Shown piece by piece: positions 58,333 through 64,000 of a stretch of 64,000 nt of DNA. The notes below the pieces were generated by a model. It saw nothing but the letters and a program-made list of their open reading frames with translations. It did no database searches and was not told the origin of the DNA. Made by a program: the position numbers and the translations under genes. Source of the DNA: Dactylis glomerata (Eukaryota > Streptophyta > Magnoliopsida > Poales > Poaceae); NCBI GenBank assembly GCA_007115705.1, contig QXEO01000406.1:4444804-4508803 (forward strand), written 5' to 3'. How positions within the stretch are numbered: position 1 is the first letter of the stretch; every line of letters begins with the position of its first letter.

Positions 58333-61300
58333 TGTGGGGACCCCGGTTTACCACTCCGGGATGCCCGTTATGCATACAATTCACGATCCCATGATCAGTG
58401 TGTCGTGAATCCACATAACCGAGTTGATAATAGAATTATATCATCCATTACAGTACCGAATAATATACTTACAATTGGTCACATGACCAAGTCTAATATT
58501 GCCACGCAGGGCAAATCTACAACTAAGTAGCGGATACCAAACAACGCTGATGACCCAAGTCCTGCCTACTACCCTATAGGCAACTGACTGGGAGACGTTC
58601 CTAGTTCACACCAGCGTCATCGTATCCATCACCATCTTCATTAAAGTCTTCCTCCAGGTCTGCCAAGTTAATAGCCAGGGACAAAGCCATGAGTACATTT
58701 TGAATTGTACTCGCAAACCATCTAAAGAGAGTGAGTTGATATGCAGTTTGGCTGTAGCAAGGAAAGGCTCTAGTCTAGTTTATTTTCTTTGAAAACCTTC
58801 TTCTTGTGTTGATATAGGATGTCCAGAAACTTGTTCTACAACATCTCTATATCCTTACTAAATCTTTTATAAAACAGTTTTAGTAAAAATCTCTAGGAAG
58901 GGGGAAACCCTTTTCATTTCATAAACCATGTCAATCAAACATGACCATCTCCATTCATAAGACCAGGTCAATCACACATGACCATGTCCAATTCCTCGGC
59001 AGTACCTACAAGTACTCCGAACCATACCTGTGCCACGGTAGTACCCTCCAAGTACTCTGTCCGACACCCTTCTCCATTTTTCCGAAAACACTTTATAAAA
59101 CCAAAACTGACATTGGGCAATGTAGTGATCTTTCCAACCGTCCATGACCGAAGACTCGGCTATTTGAATAGTTCTACACTCTGCAGAGGTTGTACACTTT
59201 ACCACACCATCCGAATACTCATCGTGTGGGCATCATCCCCGCATAGCATCCTATGCCACGACAAGCACCCGATCAGAGCCTTTTGCTTATCTACCTTAGT
59301 ACGGGAATCTACCATATGGAGTATGTACCTCCCCGGCACAACCTGGCAGTCTACCTCCACGTTCGAGCGTAACTCCAGTGCCACGTCAGGAGACCCATAG
59401 TGTCTTCCGGCCGGATAAATCCCTCAGTGGATCTCGATTCACTATTGCCCATTTACTTGCGGCAATCCGGATTCCAGGGTACCGTGTACCCTTATATAGT
59501 TATGAGACTCCTGTAGTAAAATAAACAAACTACGAGCTAAGCCCCATCCCATACCAGGGTCATGTGGTTGCACGGGTTAATTGTTCCGAGCGACTACAAA
59601 GAAACACCAATGCCTTTTTATAAAACCACCAACTCCTTCTTCCTCCATGTCCAACTCCATTTGTCCAAAACCATTTTTGAAAACATTTCAGTGGAGTAGA
59701 CACTACTCCAAGGTTTTTGAAAACATTTTCGAAATTGTTTCCTTGAGTGTTCCCATCCTAGAGTTTTTGGCTCCACTCGAAGTGTCCCAAAGGATTTGAT
59801 GTTAAACATCAAGCCACTACTGCGAGGGTGTTGAATAGGTGTTCAAAGGGGTCATCCCTAAGGATGATAACAATTTGACTTGTGGAGCTAAGCCAACGAA
59901 TAATTGCTACGAGGACAATAGCAATATAAGAACATGCACTTTGAAACATGAAAAGTAAGTGAATAGGATCAGATATGCATCAAGAATAGATGGCTTGCCT
60001 TGGTTGGCTTGTCCCTGGTCCTCTTCGTCCTGGTACTCGTACACTTCACCCTCCTCGGTGCACTTGGTGTCATTCGATTCTATCGCCGTAAAAGAATAGC
60101 AAACAATAAGTAAACAAACATACACATGACACAAGCACAACCACAATCAATATCACACAATCAGAGAGTATCAGAAACAAACATGTTTACAATCTGAACA
60201 CGTTTCTGTAGGATTTTAAGTAGCAAGCTGAGGCTATTAATCAAGGTGTATTTCATTTCTAGCAACAAATACACCACTCAAACCAAACAAGCATGCAAGT
60301 GCTAAAATGGGTCAAAATTCATTCTCAGCACATCAGTAGGTAGGTAACAAGTTTATGAACCCAACAAAGTTGGATTCACCCCAAAATATCTTGTAGTAAC
60401 TTTTCTATGAATTTCCTATCCACAATAAAAGCTAAAACACTAGAATAATTCCCAGATATTCTCTGGACATAAGAAAAATGTGCTAGAGAGTTTTCTGGAA
60501 AGCTTTTCCTGAACACAATCCATAGAAATTGAATTCAGACAAAAATTCCTTTCCTACTGCAAGTGAGAATTTAAACTATACTAAATAAACTATTTGCCAA
60601 AATAATTACTACTACAGATCTACAGCTCCCAAGATAGCAAACTCAGTGGTACATGCAACTAATAACATCAGAGCATCTCTAAAAATTGAAAACACACCAT
60701 TTCAATCTATAAAACTCTAGATTTGCATTTTTAAGTAAAAAGGGACTAGAGCTACACACTAATTCCACACTTACTCTACAGGGGTCAAAGATTCATGCAT
60801 GCAATATTTCTAGATAGTACACATCTAGAGGAACTCACAGGAATTTGAATAACTCAAATTGCATGTTCAGAGAATATTCTAAGCTAGCAGGGATTGTCAT
60901 AAACATAAATAGATTCCAGGAAAAAACTAAACAGGGTACATCCTAACAGACTTGGCCCGAATGGAGCTGGGCCTGCCCAGATCTACGCCCACACGCGCGG
61001 GATCTGGTTTTTAAATGCCCGCCCAGTGGGTCTTGATGGTCCGCCTGATTAAGTCAGGATCTACGGCTCTGCTTCATCTCCTACCTCTGGCACGGGGAGA
61101 TAGGACAAAAATCCTAGCCGAGAGGTTGGGCTACGCTGCACTCACCTAGGTGGATCCCCGGTTGATGGCGAGGTGATGAGGCGATGAGGGTCTCCAAGGC
61201 GAGCTCGGTGAGGTGCGGGATGGATGGATTGGTCTCCAGGAAGAAGATCTGCAGGTCGGCAGTGGCAGAGCTCGCTGGGTTGCTCTAGAGGGTCAGCGCT

Positions 61301-61570
61301 CTGGCGTTCCTGGGTCAAATAAAGGGCGGGGTTAGGTTCCTTGGGATGTTAGAAGTGTATTCATGCAGAAAAAGGGGGCAGAGAGGGTCCAGAGTGATGG
61401 CGAGGTCCTCCTCTTCCCCGCAGATTGAGAGTAAGCTTTCTTCCTCTCCTCACCGAGGCAAGGCAATGGGGTCAGGTTTCTGCTTCTGGGATGTGAAGGT
61501 GGAGGTGTGGGGGTCGAATGAGAGTGAAAAGGAAGGCAGAGAGGGGCTGGGGCCTTTTATTTCAAGGGGG
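58333..61570 (-). repeat. 5' LTR of LARD, interrupted at 61571
   Basis: Begins TGTGGGGACCCCGG on plus and aligns with 41368-44999 minus the solo LTR there. At 61571 the match ends inside TTCAAGGGGG, where another LTR element starts. It carries the same small peptide frame (59907-60079 minus, with GQANQGKPSILDAYL) and the same splice-donor-like site near 61140-61150. Confidence 0.85.
59907..60079 (-). CDS. short LTR-encoded peptide with NQGKPS motif (LARD 5' LTR)
   Basis: Second LTR copy of the frame described at 43293-43468, with CTEEGEVYEYQDEEDQG and NQGKPSILDAYL. The acceptor-like TTTTACGGCGATAG is at its start. Being an LTR copy it is not independent evidence of selection. Confidence 0.35.
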
Positions 61571-62526
61571 TGTAACAACTCAGAAATTGTAATCCACTTC
61601 TTATTAAATAAAGTGCCAAATTTTGGACCAAGATAAAACTTTTTATCCATTATTTCATGCATACATGTATTTTCTATTATGGTATTCTATGATTTTATGT
61701 GTGTTATTTTTGAGTGTGCATTGGTTAGTTAATTCTAAGTGAACCCACAGAAGCAATTGAGAAGAATGATAGGAACCAAAGAAACCAGAAACAAAAATGT
61801 TAAAGAAAAAGAGAAGAAAAAGATGATCTAGAAAATCTGTTTGACTACCCCACTTTGAGCCCTTGGACTAAGAAATCTACAACTCACCTCAGTGTTTGGC
61901 CTGTTAGTTGAGCTTAACCAAGTTACATACTAACTCAACCAACAAGAATCTACTCAAAATTCAACCCAGAGCATCACTCAAACTTCAACCAAAGTTTGAA
62001 TCTGAAACAGTGACTATACCAAAATTTGAAATAAGATTTCTGCAAAACTTCTTCTTTCTTTGTAACAAAAATATGACAGGACACCTTGGCCAATATGCTG
62101 ATCACCCAAAGTGGAAATCTTCAAAAATTCGAATTTAAATCTCTTGCGGGCATTTCGTCGAACACTGGCAGAAGCAAATCAAACCAAATCGAACTCACTG
62201 TGGCTGCACTGTTCTTGCTCGCCCTAGCACTGTCGCCATACTCCTGGGAGACGCCGCGGTCGAGCCCAGCGCCCCCAGCCCCGACCCAAGCCGTGAGAAG
62301 TGGAGGGAGGAGGAGAAATGCGCCCAGGGCCCCCTCCCAGACCTTCTTCTCCCTGCTCGATGCCGACCGCCCTGGATGCGCCAGAGCCGACCCACAGCCT
62401 CCCGCAGCCAAGCCGACACCTTCCCAGCACACCCCCGAGACCGCCATGCCCGGAGCGACCTTCGAACGTTGCCAGGGCCCCCAAGCCGGTGAGCTTCTGG
62501 ACAGCCTCGCCCTCGTCGCTCCGCCC

Positions 62527-62533
62527 TATAAAA
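62527..62533 (+). promoter_or_regulatory. TATA box of the LTR at 61571
   Basis: CCCTATAAAAGGACCC within GC-rich DNA, about 95 bp before an ATG at 62621. It is the best promoter candidate in this LTR. Confidence 0.6.
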
Positions 62534-62620
62534 GGACCCGCAGATCAAACAGAGAGACTTGCCCCACTCCCAGCTACCGCCCAGACAACCTCTCGCCCTC
62601 CCTCTCGCTCTGGTTCGTCG

Positions 62621-62801
62621 ATGCCTGCAACGCCGGCGAGGTACTCGACGCGAAGAGCGCCGCCGCGTTCGACCACCCCGGAGCAAGCCGCCGCTGGGAA
62701 TCGGAGGAGGAGCATCGCCGCAGCCGATCCCGCACGTCGCCGTCGAGTTCTACTTCCTCTACGTGCGTCGCCGTCGCCGTCGTCTTCTTCACTGGACGCA
62801 G
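62621..62801 (+). CDS. putative first exon in LTR transcript
   Basis: ATG at 62621 opens MPATPARYSTRRAPP, a Arg/Ser/Pro-rich stretch, up to a good splice donor (GCAG/GTGAGC, 62802). It would join an exon at about 63704 carrying the NQGKPS motif. Both boundaries are motif-based guesses. Confidence 0.3.
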
Positions 62802-63703
62802 GTGAGCTCCGCCCTTCCCCGTCGAGACGATGACCATGAGCCGTTCGATCTTGATCCAACGCTAGCTTACCGATTCGGTAACTTAAGTCGCCTGACACCA
62901 CGACCCCACCTGTCAGTTCGTTTTAAAACAAATCCCGCCCCGCGCGAAACGTTTTCTGGGCCGGCCCGTTCGGGTTCTGTCCCGGATCGGCCTGTTAAGT
63001 AGAAACCGGTCCGTTTCATTTTTTATTTATTCTCCCGCCCTTTCCAATTAATTTGAATATGATTCAGATAGGTTTTTCAAATTAAAATTCCCAGAGATTT
63101 ACAAATCCTTTTCTAGCAAATAAATATGCGTTGGAAAGCTTATAAGATACTCTACACAGTAGAACTGGTTAGAATTCAAAATAAGTTAGGAATTTAATTA
63201 GATATGAATAGTGTGACCATAGCTTTGTTAATCATAAAAGATTTCTAGAAAATTATTTAAGCCTCCTAAAATCATGAAATTTAGTTTGTGAACTCACCAA
63301 TGACCTCTCTTACTGTTAGTCAACCCTAATCAACTCAAACCCTATTAGTGTTATCAATTAGACCCTAACCCAACTCTAGTTAGTCACATAAAATGATAAA
63401 TCCCTATCATACACTTAGAATTAATTTTTTCCCTCAATACCAATTCACTTAGTTGAGCCCTCCCACTTGAACTAGTCTTAGTACCCCTAAACCAACATCA
63501 ATGCTTAGAAAATAAACAACATATGACACTTAGTAGAGAATCTAACTTGCACACTTGAAGAAAACTTAGAAGAAAAACTTACCACCCAACACCGTAAAAT
63601 GCAACATGAATGCTATTGTTAGCAAACAAAGATGTGTGCTTGGTGTGTTGTTAGCATTGTGAAGTGATGGTGTGCTTTGTGTTTATTCGTTATTAGACGC
63701 TAG

Positions 63704-63854
63704 TATTGCCGAGGAGGATATTGGAGGGGATTATTATCAAGAAGAAGAAGAATACCCCGGACACTTTGCCAACCAAGGCAAGCCATCTTTTGATTCATAC
63801 TCCCAATGCCTAGTTTTAATATTGCATTCTACTTGTTTTAAGCAAATTGCATGA
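63704..63854 (+). CDS. LTR-encoded peptide with NQGKPS motif, putative second exon
   Basis: After an acceptor-like TTATTAGACGCTAG the frame reads EEDIGGDYYQEEEEYPGH, then FANQGKPSFDSY and a hydrophobic tail to the stop at 63852-63854. It parallels the LARD peptide (acidic stretch with Tyr, then ANQGKPS…D.Y, then a hydrophobic end) although the nucleotide sequences differ widely. Unknown function. Confidence 0.4.
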
Positions 63855-64000
63855 TTGAATTGCTAGAGTAGAATGATAGAAGTAAAGTGATATCTTGCTT
63901 AGCAAGAGCATCAAGCTGAGTTTATCCAACCCTAGTTTAGTAGTATCATCACTCAAGGTAGTTGCTTAGTCGCTAATAAAAATTGGTGCTATCTCTGGAG

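Larger units (their letters stand above)
41368..64000 (-). mobile_element. Large retrotransposon derivative (LARD), minus strand, no genes
   Basis: Long LTRs (41368-47154 and from 58333 on) flank an internal region of about 2.3 kb (47155-47742 plus 56600-58332) once the inserted Tat element is removed. Net LTR length is about 5.45 kb. There is a primer site next to the 5' LTR and a polypurine-type tract next to the 3' LTR, but no gag or pol. The AATCTCAGGACGAGATTC remnant before the polypurine tract is the kind of sequence that encodes the last residues of Del/Tekay polyproteins, which suggests the autonomous relative. Three later insertions interrupt it: 42900-43232, 47743-56599 and 61571 onward. 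Confidence 0.8.
61571..64000 (+). mobile_element. LTR retrotransposon (5' LTR start), inserted in LARD
   Basis: It starts TGTAACAACTCAG directly after GGGGG of the LARD LTR and runs off the right edge; neither LTR end nor primer site is in view. The start and the following AAAACTTTTTATCC … TTCATGCATAC section resemble the minus-strand start of the LARD LTR, so it is probably a related long-LTR family. The GC-rich region 62200-62830 contains a strong TATA box and a leader. AT-rich DNA follows. Confidence 0.65.

Noticed and set aside
62086..62805. 239-codon ORF in the LTR at the right edge
   Set aside because: It runs straight across the TATA box and the likely transcription start; GC-rich DNA keeps frames open by chance on both strands.
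1..64000. Host genes, tRNA, rRNA, CRISPR arrays
   Set aside because: No cloverleaf, rRNA block, repeat-spacer array or multi-exon host gene could be supported; everything with clear coding content is transposon-derived.

Overview
This window is repetitive DNA from a plant nuclear genome, most likely a grass of the Pooideae (Triticeae or oat group). That placement is inferred from the element types: Athila-like LTRs beginning TGATACGTCTC, a copia LTR beginning GGAAATATGACCTAGAGG, and large LTR elements without genes. I found no confident host gene, tRNA, rRNA or CRISPR. Nearly all of it is a nested stack of LTR retrotransposons with one CACTA transposon remnant.

Left stack (1-28218). A Tat-lineage Ty3/gypsy element (18009-28218; 5' part off the left edge) was broken by a chromovirus (1987-18008). 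The chromovirus was broken in its 5' LTR by a minus-strand Tat-like element (1-1986) and inside its gag by a non-autonomous Athila-like element (4208-12762). The Tat element also carries a truncated CACTA piece (21028-22692) joined to a partial tandem duplication of its own pol (18305-21027 matching 22693-25416).

Middle (28219-34429). This holds degenerate transposon-derived DNA: AT-rich filler, an LTR-like block on the minus strand, a decayed gene resembling plant 'gypsy-type transposon' proteins with its own TATA box, and the LTR end, primer binding site and gag start of another Tat-like element.

Right stack (34430-64000). That gag is interrupted by a gene-poor copia element on the minus strand (34430-41367). 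Its LTR is interrupted by a minus-strand large retrotransposon derivative (LARD; LTRs of over 5 kb, no genes; from 41368). The LARD was hit three times: by a solo Tat LTR (42900-43232, perfect duplication CTAAG), by a complete young Tat element (47743-56599, perfect duplication TCTGG, LTRs differing at 3 of 336 sites), and by a further LTR element starting at 61571.

The most interesting system is in the Tat family (47743-56599, with a decayed relative at 25628-28218). Between pol and the 3' LTR it carries an antisense gene with a promoter that looks like that of a host gene. The gene encodes two AT-hooks followed by a B3-like DNA-binding domain. In all three pol copies of this family the integrase has lysine where the third catalytic acid of DD35E should be. 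The other notable signal is a short peptide motif in the long LTRs of two different elements, each placed behind a plausible promoter, splice donor and splice acceptor.
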